Positions 13,028 through 24,711 of a stretch of DNA of 64,000 bases are shown piece after piece (the first letter of the stretch is position 1; each line of letters starts with the position of its first letter). The DNA lies in NCBI GenBank assembly GCA_003254885.1, contig QANT01004195.1, positions 112,263 through 176,262 on the forward strand. Direction: 5' to 3'. The notes under the pieces are model-generated. The model was given only the letters and a program-made list of their open reading frames with translations, ran no database searches and was not told where the DNA came from. The stretch comes from Purshia tridentata. Taxonomy: Eukaryota > Streptophyta > Magnoliopsida > Rosales > Rosaceae. A program made the position numbers and the translations under genes.

Positions 13028-16000
13028 AGCTTATTGCAATGCGTACGTGGATCCACAGTTTTATTGGCCAAAACCAAAAGCCATACATCTAATTACTACA
13101 TGCATGTCATTATTGATGATTTGTTGTCAACATTCATTAATTGATCCCCTTTCCCCACACATAATTTGTATTTAAAAAATACCAGTATTTTTCCTTTTTA
13201 TTTGAGGCATAATTTCAAAAATAATGGGGCCAAATTCCCAAATTAATAGAAGCAAACAAAATATTGTTGGGGTCAATTGACCCTATTGCGTATTCACCTT
13301 AAGCGAATTAAAATTCAATTTTTTTCAATGTAACAATAAAAAAACAAATTTACATATAATTTTTTCTCAAACTCACCTGTAATTCAAACCTAACACATCA
13401 AAATGGATCCTCCTATCAAGTGCATGAGCTGGCTGAGCACAATTTATTTGAACATAAGGCTTTGATAAAGAGTGTCTAGACTCTAGTATAGGTCAAAAAA
13501 TCGACAATATGTCACAATCAATAATTTAATTTACCACCATTTTTTTATTAAAGAATTGAGAGAGAATTTGAACTCGGGTGTATAAAAAGAGTTTTTATTA
13601 TTGGCCAATTAGGCCAACCCAATTCATAATTTATTACCGATTAAAACTATAACATAAGCTTATCATATCAAAATGCAATTACGTGCACAATTTAGGTTAC
13701 CATCTTCAATAACTTTCATGTGCACCAAATGTTGATTCGTCTTTTCCATGTAATTATGACTGCATATGGAGAAAAATAAAGTTATGATTCTATATTTTTT
13801 TAAAAATAGACTAAATTTTCGAGAGTTAGAAGAAAGATCTAACATTGGAGGTTCTTTCAACTTAAAAAATAAAAAAATAAAAACCCTAGGAGGTTCTTAA
13901 TTATGGGTAATGGCGTGGGACCCACACCACATGTTCGTACAGTATCTACTCTGGCCTCTAGGTTCCCTTGAATTTTAGATCAAAATCTTTGCTTTCTCTT
14001 TTATGCGATTTGTCGGATCATGTTTGGCTGTGAATTGTCATGCCTTTGAAGCTTTGAAGCCAACAATTTGATTTTTGTAAAGCAATGGGTGCCCTACTAC
14101 CTTTCCTCTCTATTTTCCACCTTAGGGTTGGTTTGATATTTGCACCAGCAAGAGGGACAATTGTGAGCGTGGCCCGACCCGCACTCTAGCCAGTTTTTCA
14201 AGCCAATTTGTAAGAAAAAGTGGACACTGGATGGGCCTTTTTTATTATTTGATTTTGGGACATTTAGCATGCTATAGATAACGTATTATGACTAAGGGCT
14301 ACTGAAATCTTTATGACCCAAAAATGAATGGGCTTAAATCTTTAATTCCACAGTATATGAATTAAATCATTCAAGTGAGCCCAAAAATATTAAAATTCAA
14401 GCTATTCCAACCCTTCTAATTACTAAGTTAACTACTTTAATATATTTTATATTAACTGTCATATTTTATCATTTTTTATAAAAATTATAAACTAATTCGG
14501 CAGTATACTCTTGAAATATACAAAATAATTCAATAATTGGCCACCAATATAATACAAATGTTTCGACGCACTAGCGTCGAATAACCCAAAAATGGTCAAC
14601 TCAGCAATAAAAAATAGTGGTCCGAATAATCTAGGCCAAAATAAAATTTGGCCTGGACAGAAACATGGTAAAAGGAAGAAAAGATGAAAACCACACATTC
14701 CGGAGCTTTCCAGATATACACTTCTCTCTTTATTTATTTTGGTTACATGTGAGTATTTGAGGGACTTTGAACACTAAATTTTTTGTAATTATACTCGTGC
14801 TCATACCTACATTCGTCATTTAGTGGCCCAATAATTAATGATATGATAAGCTATTCTATTTCTCCCTATTTTGTTTCCTTGAAGAGAATGAAAAGTATAA
14901 TATATGGTTATCATGTTGTCACTTTTGGTGATTTTTTAGAGATATTGGATTGTTTTTCACTAAAACATATATTTAATGAAGGGTATCAACTAACTATTAA
15001 TTGAATTTTCTCTCTATAATATTGAAGATGTTCCAAGTTCGAATCTATCCCTCCAAGTTAGTTATTGTATAATTTATGAGCTTCGACCTATATAATTGAA
15101 AAACAAAAAATTTGGTTGGTTAGTTACTTATTAAAAAAATAGTATTGCATTAATTATTGATTTATGTGTAGAGCTTAATTATGGTAATTTTAAAGAGGAG
15201 TGTAATTGGTATTAAAAAATTTCATAAAATTTGGGTGCGTTGATGAATTATTGTTAGGTGCATATGGAATCATCCTTAAACTTAATCCTTATCCTCAATT
15301 AAATCAAAATCAATCGACGTCCAACTTTCCCATTAGATTTAATTATTTATATATGAACCATAATGGAATGACTGTAAGAATGCGAGCATTGAGATTATTG
15401 CGCGTTTATTATATGCACCGATCCAATCGCATTGAATCGATGAGTCATGACTCATGAATACGAGGCGATGAGACAGTGGCCCAAATAGTGCAAAAAACAA
15501 AGCACGATTACTTGTCCCGACCGGAAAAACCGTCAAGTTCGTTACGTCACGTTACATGAGGGTTACACGTGGCAATATGTGGTTGAAATAATGGATCTAC
15601 TTGTAAAAACCCAAACAGTGGGATTTTGATAAGTTGGGTGCGTCACATGTCCTTATCATGGTCATGGCAGCTACACACATGATTCGTTCAGTTGTTCGTG
15701 ATTCATAATGCACCATTTGCCCATGGGGCCATAAAAACAAGCTCTTTGTTTGCTTGTGAATTGTGATCACCTCTCTCTTTCTAACAATTAATCAATCCAT
15801 CTTTTTTCTCTCTGACTCTGACAGACTTCAAGTACATAAAGGACAAACTCAACAAAACCAAGTACATATTTTCTTCTGCAGATCAAAGCCCAGTTCCCTT
15901 GTGATCTTTTTTATTCAGTAACAAGGAGTTGTCATCCATTCACAAAGTTGACGCTTCCATTGATTGAATGCATGGCCTTTGAACAACTGAAAGCATTTGG

Positions 16001-16065
16001 TATTGTAGAGATTTCATTTTCATTAATCTTGCTATTTATTGATCAAGGAGGAGCATAATTACACA

Positions 16066-19000
16066 ATGCTTGGAAATGGGGTTGTTGGGATCCTCTCTGA
16101 GACTGTGAACAAGTGGGAAAGAAGAGCACCTCTGACCCCATCTCACTGTGCTCGGCTGCTGCACAGTGGCTGCGACAAAACTGGAGTTTCCCGCATAATT
16201 GTGCAGCCATCCACAAAGCGCATCCATCACGACGAACTGTATGAGGATGTTGGCTGTGAAATATCAGAGGACTTGTCAGAATGTGGTCTCATCTTGGGCA
16301 TCAAGCAACCAAAGGTCCTAATTTCGATCCTTTTGGCTTTGCTTTCAAGTTTCAACATGTAGACCATCAATCGGATCAGCAAGTTTGACACAATTGTTTG
16401 GTTTTGGTTTTGGTTTTGGTTTTTGGTGCAGCTGGAGATGATTCTTCCTGATAGAGCCTATGCATTTTTCTCCCATACTCACAAGGCCCAAAAGGAAAAC
16501 ATGCCATTATTGGATAAGGTATGTCCCTGGCTATGAGGAAGAACAATGTCCATCGACCCTTCTATACTCTTGTTTGCATATTTAACTCGCTTTTTTTTAT
16601 CGGTTATAAATTGTAATTCTTGTTTTGCTTCATATCATTCTTCTCTCTGTGTTGTGCAGATCATAGCTGAAAGGGTGTCACTATATGATTATGAGCTTAT
16701 AGTTGGGGACCATGGGCAAAGATTACTTGCATTTGGAAAGTTTGCTGGTAGAGCTGGGTTTATTGATTTCTTGCGTGGGTTGGGACAGAGTATGCTTCAT
16801 TTCCTGCAATTCCCTTTTACGTTTGTTAGTGTAGTATTTTTGAATTTGGTAATCAATTTTAGACTGCTTACTAGAGAGGTTTTAAATTGATATGCTATGA
16901 TAGTATGGTTGAATTTGGTGATCAAGGGAATGTTTTGCAACTTTAGTTACTTCCGGTGTATGCAACTTTAAAGCTTGAAATATTGATGTTTGAAAATCCC
17001 TTGTATACTTTTGGTACTTTGGATGTGAGGTTTTTCATTGAGTATGCTGTTCAGTTGATATTGATTTTCTTTCTCCTTTTCTCACATGTCCTTTTACCTT
17101 TTCAAGGGTACCTAAGTCTTGGATATTCAACACCCTTCCTTTCGTTGGGTGCATCCTATATGTATTCATCCTTGGCTGCTGCCAAGGCTGCAGTAATTTC
17201 TGTCGGCGAAGAGATAGCAACTCTGGGACTGCCATCAGGAATCTGTCCTTTGGTTTTTGTCTTCACTGGGTCAGGAAATGGTACATTTCTTATGACTCTC
17301 CTTTCATAACCATTAACATTGTTGTCAACTTTCTGTTGCTACTTGCTAGGCAATTTAAGGGACACTGTCCGGAGTGGATTCAATGATGGGCCTTTGTGAT
17401 ATAAATTTCTGTTATAATTTTTTGTTCTGTAGTTTCTTCTGGTGCACAGGAGATACTTAAGCTTCTTCCTCATACTTACGTGGAACCAAGCAGACTTCCA
17501 GAGATATTTGGGATGGTAAGTATCATACTCGTTCTGCATAAGTGTTTTAAGTAATAATGATACTCAGTTACCATATGGCATGCCTTCTTTTGTGTAGTTT
17601 TTTAAGTTTTTATTTCTCTTAGGCCAAGGATGCTGCTCAACCTACACGGAAATCAAAAAGGGTCTTCCAAGTATATGGTTGTGTTGTGACTTGTAAAAAC
17701 ATGGTCGAACACAAAGATCCCAAAAAAGTATTTGACAAAGTAAGTTCCCTCGTAGTCATCTCTTATCTATGTATAGCTCTGCATGTGTTACATTTTATTA
17801 ATAGATCTTGAATTGATGCGTAGTTCCTCAGAATCCTGAACACTCATCACTCATCAATTATTTTTAGAATTTTTTTAGAATAACTTTTTCTTCAATTTTA
17901 ACTGGGAGCACCAACAGCTTTTACGTTTTTACGTACTTGATATCGACTCTCTTGTAACAAAATATACTAACTTAACATCTTATCTTATTTCAGGCTGACT
18001 ATTATGCACATCCAGAACACTACAACCCTGTTTTCCATGAAAAAATAGCCCCTTATGCATCTGTCATTGGTATGTTTTACACTTTGCTATCAAATTTTTC
18101 AGGCAAATCATTTGCTATTACTCTTGGCTGCTATGGTTAGCTTAAAGTATGTTGACAATTTTAGGAACCACTCATTCAAAATGTTCTTTAATCTTCTCAT
18201 CTTGATAGTTTTTCGATCAAAATATTTAGATGAATATATTACTATTTATAATATATATTTTTTTTGTTCCTGGCAGTGAATTGCATGTATTGGGAGAAAA
18301 GATTTCCTCAATTGTTGAGTACCAAGCAGTTTCAAGATTTAACGAGAAAAGGATGTCCACTTGTTGGGATCTCTGATATAACTTGTGATATAGGGGGATC
18401 AATAGAATTTGTTAACCAAACCACATCAATTGACTCACCTTTCTTCAGGTATGGCACCAATAGATTCACTCTTATTGATCAAAATGTTACAGTTTTTCTT
18501 GTTCTCTGCTCTATTTATGATTCTTCTACCTAGAGATGCTGGTTATCTTTAATTTTCTATCATCAATTGACCTTAATATTATCACCACATATTAATGCAG
18601 AAATTAAATGTAGTGTAACCAGAAGTAATTTAATATTAAATGCTCTGAATGGCATTTGCAGCTTTGGAAATAACATTTTTTTTTTTGTTGTATTTGTGCC
18701 ATATCAAGCTTCTGATTCATGTTATATTTTTCTTAAATTTCTTTCACATACTCTACCTTTTTATTTCTTTTTTCTGGTTTACAATATCTGACCAGAATTA
18801 TCCAATTCCTTCTTACTTTGTATATCTGCTCTAATATGTTCAATCATGGTTTTCAGATATGATCCCTTTAGAGATTCTTACCACCATGACATGGAAGGTG
18901 ATGGCGTGATATGTTTATCTGTTGACATTCTTCCAACAGAATTTGCAATAGAGGTGCAGTACATCTAGGCTTTTCCTTCAGTAAATTCAATAAATCTAGG

Positions 19001-22000
19001 ATAACGCAAGGCCAGAAATTATGTAAACACTTTTCATGATTTAATAAAACTGTCACTTAATTTTCGAAAGGCTTCCAAACATTTTGGAGACATATTATCC
19101 CAATTTGTTGGCAATTTGGCTTCTACAAAAGACACTACAAAGTTACCTGCACACTTAAGGAGAGCTTGCATAGCCCATGGAGGAGCACTTACCTCATTGT
19201 ATGAATATATTCAACGTATGAGAAACTCTGAATCAGAGTAAGTTTCAGTTCCATGTCATATGTATGCTTGCCTTTCTTTCATACTGGTAAAAATGTAATA
19301 TGCAGAATGAACAGTCAGGAGGGTATAGACTTTGAGCTTTCTATTTGTTTTCTGAGTAACTGGCAATCTTTGACTTTCTCTGCTAGTGCTGGATTCAACC
19401 TTGAATCTGTCAGGGGGGGCTTTGTTAAAAAAGGAAGGTTAATGAACTCTACTCAAACCACAGCAAATTGATTACTTAGTGAAAAATCTGTATGTGAATA
19501 CTAGGCATAATCTACATAGTTTGTAAAGTTATGATGCTATGCCTTTTCTTCAGTAATACAATAACTGTTTATTATCCTTCATGATTTGCAGAGAAATATT
19601 AGATAAAACTGCTACTCACCACTCTAGCAAGAAGTACAAAATACTAGTGAGTTTTTCCATTTCTCTTACATCTTTGGATGTTGCTCCTATGTACGAATTG
19701 CTTCTCTTTTCCTACATATCTTGATCAACATTGCTGAATTTCCTCATAAATGACAGGTATCTCTCAGTGGTCACTTATTTGATCAATTTCTGATAAATGA
19801 GGCCTTAGATATTATTGAAGCTGCAAAGGGCTCCTACCATTTGGCTAAGTGTGAAGTTGGTCCGAGTTCTCATGCTACATCATACTCAGAACTTGAAGTG
19901 AGTAGACCTCTATTCCAGTTTGATTATGGTGAGGACATGTGTTTCCATGTTCTTTCCCAATTTTTTCTATACTACTATGTTGACAGGAATTTGACACTGT
20001 AAAAGAAGTGTGAAAAATTTGGTGAATGCTTCATAACCCCTATTTATGCAAGAAATGATTCCATTTCTTGAAGTTCTAGGAGCTTGGCTGTACATGTATT
20101 ATATGAGTAACTACGACTCTCAGGTTGGATATCTTTCATAGTATGATCTTATTGATATGAACAGGTGGGCGCGGATGATAATGCCGTTCTGGATCAAATC
20201 ATCGATTCATTAACTTGTCTTGCTAATCCAAATGAAAATCAAGAGTTAAAACAAGAAGCAAATAAGATTTCATTGAGGGTTGGAAAATTCCAGAGTGGCA
20301 CTAAGAAGGAAAATGACATGAAAAGGAAGGTCGGGGTTCTGATTATTGGAGCAGGCCGGGTCTGTCAACCAGCTGCTGAGCTATTAGCATCAATTGGCGG
20401 AATATCATCCCAACAATGGTGTAAAACATTCCTGGAAGATGATTTTGACGAGAAGAATGATGTGCAAGTTACTGTTGCATCTCTCTATATAAAGGATGCT
20501 GAAGAGGTATAACTGACAAAACATTATATTGTTATTGCGAAAAACTGCTTTCAGTTCTGTTATAATCATCATCTTCATTTCACGTCTTTCATCAGGATGC
20601 AAGTTTTCTCTTTCATGTACTTGAATGTAGGACATATATGTAGTTTCCCCTTATATGATGATGAAGCTTCAACTTTCAAGCACAAACGTTTTAGATGCAT
20701 CTTTATGTTGGTCTTATTCTTTTGCATTTGAATGTTTTAACACTGAAAGATTGGATGCAGATCACTGAAGGTATTCCAAATGCAAGAGCAGTTCAACTTG
20801 ATGTGGGGGACACTGGTAGTCTTCATAAGTATATATCAGAGGTAACGACTTTTCTTCAATACACTGAAAAACTGTGTACTGAAAAATGCTGTCATTAGTG
20901 GTGTTCAAAGTTTGCGAGTCTTCAATCACATCTAACATTGTCAGTGTTCTTTGCTTCCCTCATGCAGGCTGAAGTTGTTATAAGTCTACTGCCCGCTAGT
21001 TGCCACGTTACCGTAGCACATGCATGTATTGAGGTACTGTCTAAATGTTATATTTACTTTATCGTTGCAGGTAAGAATAATTCTGGTTCAAATCCTTGTA
21101 ATTGTAAACCCCCAATATAATTTGACTCAATTGGCGAAGAGAGGCCTACATGTGAGGGGGAGTCAGGACTCGGGATATAAAATAATTGTCGGCGTACTTA
21201 AGCTTTTGGGAACAGTGGTAAACAAACCAACTTCTATAATGTTTAGTGAAAGAAGAAACTGAAGCTAGAGATGGGTTTTATATTTGCATTTGAGGTTAGC
21301 AGAAGAAAAATTTTCATTTTATAATAAGGAATAGAGTGGTAAAAGAAAGAGTTAAAAATGGACCATAAGAGGCGAGACTAATAAAAGGAATCTTCTTCAT
21401 TTATCGAACTTTATCTTTTTTTACTGTTTCAGTCTTGCCTTCCTTTCTTGTTTTAGCTGAGGAAATGGTTTTATTCTCTTCATGCAGCTTAAAAGGCACC
21501 TTGTCACTGCTAGCTATGTTGATGATGGCATGTCAAAGCTAGATGAAAAGGCAAAGAGTGCTGGCATTACCATTCTTGGTGAGATGGGCTTGGACCCTGG
21601 AATAGGTAATGATTTAGCTGACTTTATGAATGATATGCAGATGGTCTCAGTCTCTCCAAAATGACCTACTCGTCTAATACAAGTTTGAGACTAATTTGAT
21701 ATATTACATGAGAGATTTGATTTCCACAATTATTCATCCGATTATGTCCTACTTCAGATCATATGATGGCAATGAAGATGATCAACCAAGCACATGTTCG
21801 TAAGGGGAGAATAAGGTCTTTCAATTCTTACTGTGGTGGACTCCCATCCCCAGCTGCAGCAAACAATCCACTAGCATATAAATTCAGGTAACTTTAGAAT
21901 TGGATACACTCCTAAATTCAGGAATTCTAGTTCTGCGTCTAGTTTTAGTCCTGTGGAAGTTACTTACTACTAATCAATCATTTCAGTTGGAGCCCTGCAG

Positions 22001-23732
22001 GAGCTATTCGTGCTGGACGCAATCCTGCCACTTATAAGTCAAATGGTGAAACTGTACAAGTTGATGGTAAGTTGTCAATAATGAGGGAAAACAATGATAA
22101 ATCCAAGGATTCAATGAGATGTGTGTCCTTATTTCCTGTTTCTCTCATCTCGTTTAACTGCTGGTTTTTTTCCTTTCCCTTCTCAAAGAGTCCTCACATA
22201 ATTATGACATAGTTTAGCCAGTAACATGTTACAAGGATGTTGCAGGGAAGAATCTTTATGATTCAGCTGTGAGACTTCGGATACCCGACCTTCCAGCTTT
22301 CGCATTGGAGTGCCTTCCAAATCGCAACTCATTAGTTTATGGAAACTTGTATGGAATAGGACATGAAGCCTTGACCATCTTTCGTGGAACCCTTCGCTAT
22401 GAAGGTATGACATGTGCTTGTCTTTTTAGGCTATGTTAATCGTTTAGACACTCACACTTGAAAATTGATTGACTGACTCAAGTGTTGAAGTAAGATTTGT
22501 TATATACAGTAACATGAGCTATGGAAAGCTTGAAAGAACAAAGATATTTTTTCATTATCAAGGTTGAACTTGAAAAATTTTATTTTGAGGATCTTATACA
22601 CAATTATTATGCACAGGGTTTGGAGAAATAATGGCAACACTTGCAAGAATTGGTCTCTTTGAACCTGAACTGCATCCACTTCTTGAAGATGGAAAGAGAC
22701 CCACATTCAGAATGTTTTTGTCTGAACTTCTGAAAATTAAAAGTGAAGATCTGGGTGGACCTCTGGTAGGAGAGAAAGTCATCCCTGAAGGGATTGTCAA
22801 GCTTGGATACTGCAAAGAGCAAGGAACTGCAGTAAGGGCAGCTAATACTATCATGTAAGCTCATTGTATCTCATACCTTTTTTCTTTCCATTCTTATTGC
22901 GTGCTCAGATTTTGTAGATAAAGTTATGCTGAAATGGTTGGATTTGTTAACTTTGTGGACCAGATTTTTGGGACTCCATGAGCAGAAAGAAATTCCGGTC
23001 TCCTGCCGAAGTGCATTTGATGTTTCTTGTCTCTGCATGGAAGAAAAGTTACAATACTCGAGCACAGAACAGGTAAATTCCTTACCAGCAATAAAGACTA
23101 TAGATTTTAGTCACTCCTGTATTTCAAGGAGAAAAAATGTTCTAAAGTCATGCAAAACAAAAACAGCATTGTGATGGCAAAGTCATTTTGTAGTCCAATC
23201 CATTATGCAAAGCAAGTTCTGGCTGTTGTAAATGTGTGTCTGTGTGCTTGTATTTGTTAAACTTGTGTGATTTATGGTCAGGATATGGTGCTTTTGCATC
23301 ATGAAGTGGAGGTTGAGTTCCCAGATAACAAAGTTAGAGAGAAACATTCGGCCACTTTACTGGAATTTGGGAGGATGAAGAATGGTAAAATGATTACCGC
23401 CATGGCTTTCACTGTTGGTATCCCGGCAGGCATTGCAGCTCTGGTACTTGTTACACATTTCTACTCTTCTGCTCTATGAAGTGAGATAATTCCTAAACGA
23501 ATTTTCTTCAATTTTGGCATTGCAGCTCATACTTGGAAACAAGATCAAAACAAGAGGTGTATTAAGGCCTATCGAACCTGAAGTATATGTCCCAGGTAAA
23601 CCACTTGCTCATGTTTGTGCTTGGTTTGGTGTTCTATAACAGATGGTGTCTAACGTTGGATTTGTGTGTGGTATTGTAGCCATGGATATCTTACAAGCAT
23701 ATGGTATCAAGTTAATGGAGAAAGTCGAGTGA
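16066..23732 (+). CDS. LKR/SDH: Bifunctional lysine-ketoglutarate reductase / saccharopine dehydrogenase
   Basis: Catalyses the first two steps of lysine breakdown: lysine plus 2-oxoglutarate to saccharopine, then to glutamate and aminoadipate semialdehyde; cytosolic in plants. Exons: 16066-16314, 16432-16518, 16660-16789, 17107-17280, 17433-17515, 17623-17739, 17994-18069, 18277-18448, 18857-18953, 19071-19237, 19592-19646, 19757-19897, 20165-20506, 20761-20841, 20968-21033, 21488-21605, 21758-21887, 21987-22066, 22246-22404, 22617-22854, 22964-23072, 23282-23443, 23526-23595, 23680-23732. This gives 1051 aa, close to the roughly 1064 aa of the Arabidopsis protein. LKR is N-terminal (KWERRAPLTP at the start); a hydrophilic linker lies around 520-570; the SDH Rossmann motif IIGAGRV is near 577-582, followed by LGEMGLDPGIDHMMAM. 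All splice junctions keep frame. Family certain. Confidence 0.97.
16400..16426 (+). repeat. (TTTTGG)n repeat abutting a splice acceptor
   Basis: Four tandem TTTTGG-type units end a few bases before the AG of LKR/SDH intron 1 and so take the place of its pyrimidine tract. Confidence 0.8.
21080..21270 (+). mobile_element. Possible LTR-retrotransposon relic in LKR/SDH intron 15
   Basis: The stretch with a purine-rich GTGAGGGGGAG block followed by a TATAAAATAATTGTC-like segment looks like the polypurine-tract and LTR-edge sequence common in dicot LTR elements. No coding remains or second LTR are seen. This is pattern recognition only. Confidence 0.3.
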
Positions 23733-24711
23733 GCCAAATCATCTCCGTGCCTCCTTCATATGAAGATGCAGGTTTTCACCTGAAATTTGATGCCTGGCAC
23801 CACAGAACTGCAGCAGAGCACAGATATTTGATAAAATTATGTGATACGGCTCCAATAACAACCGTTTTGCAATGCTCTTTTTAAGTTTGTAGATAAAGGG
23901 CTTGCAAACGGGAGGAGCTTCCTATTCCTACATTGTAGTGTATGCAAAATAACTTTGTGAATAATGAAGTTGACGCACTTGTTCAGATCACAAACTTGAG
24001 TTCTTAATGAATGCTATGAAATGTTGTTCTAGCAAGAGTTTGCACAAGCTTTGACCAAACAATAATGATGTAGCAAATTTAAACTTTCGTTAAGTTATGA
24101 TTATTGGTTTCTAAATGTGAGTGAGAACAGCCAATTACCTTTGGTCCAGGTGGCATGTCCTATCTTAAGAATCGGAGTGTGAAATCACTGAGAACATGTG
24201 TTTCAATCGTTTGTCAGCCAACATAATGTAAGGCAAAAATAAAATTAGAGAATATAAATCAACATCACAATTAGAATACACTACGCAGTTAAACAGAAAC
24301 GGCTACAATCAGCCTTCTTGTACTCACATAAATGGAAAATTTTTGGACAATTCGATCATTTCGTCATTATCTATATTTACATCTCTTGCCAGTTTTCCTT
24401 GTATCCTCTTCTCTTGCATTTATAAAAGATTAGAAACCAAGCCCTGGCCATCTCACCAATATAAATATGGATTGAGATAAACATTAATGTATAGTCTGAA
24501 ACCTAGTTTTCCTTCAAGTGCCTCAGAAGAGAGGGAAACGATAAAAATAAATTATCATTTTCATCATTCTCCTACTGTAGCTTTCACCAGACAACCCTTT
24601 TTGGCTGGTTCCCATACAGTTTCTTCAACGATCTCTCCACAAATTAGAATGGAGTTCCAACATATCTTGACAAATTGGTAGTCAATGTTGTAATAGATTG
24701 TTAAAAAAAAG
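23733..24711. other. Tail-to-tail intergenic region
   Basis: Lies between the stop codons of LKR/SDH (plus) and the HAD phosphatase gene (minus). It probably holds both 3' UTRs; an AATAATGAAG polyadenylation-like motif is near 23958. No other gene is visible. Confidence 0.5.

Larger units (their letters stand above)
10813..16065. other. 5.2-kb divergent intergenic region
   Basis: Lies between the 5' ends of the third pectinesterase (minus) and the LKR/SDH gene (plus), so it holds both promoters. Contents: a TA repeat at 11041-11060, a GAAA repeat at about 11858-11885, a CT microsatellite near 12991-13027, and long AT-rich tracts. I found no convincing coding frame, RNA gene or complete transposon. 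The last 330 bases before 16066 (CT-rich, starting after a CATAAAAAC motif near 15730) are probably the LKR/SDH 5' UTR. Confidence 0.5.

Noticed and set aside
19390-19470. Open stretch in LKR/SDH between 19237 and 19592 that looked like an exon
   Set aside because: It lacks suitable AG/GT borders, and joining 19237 to 19592 keeps the frame.
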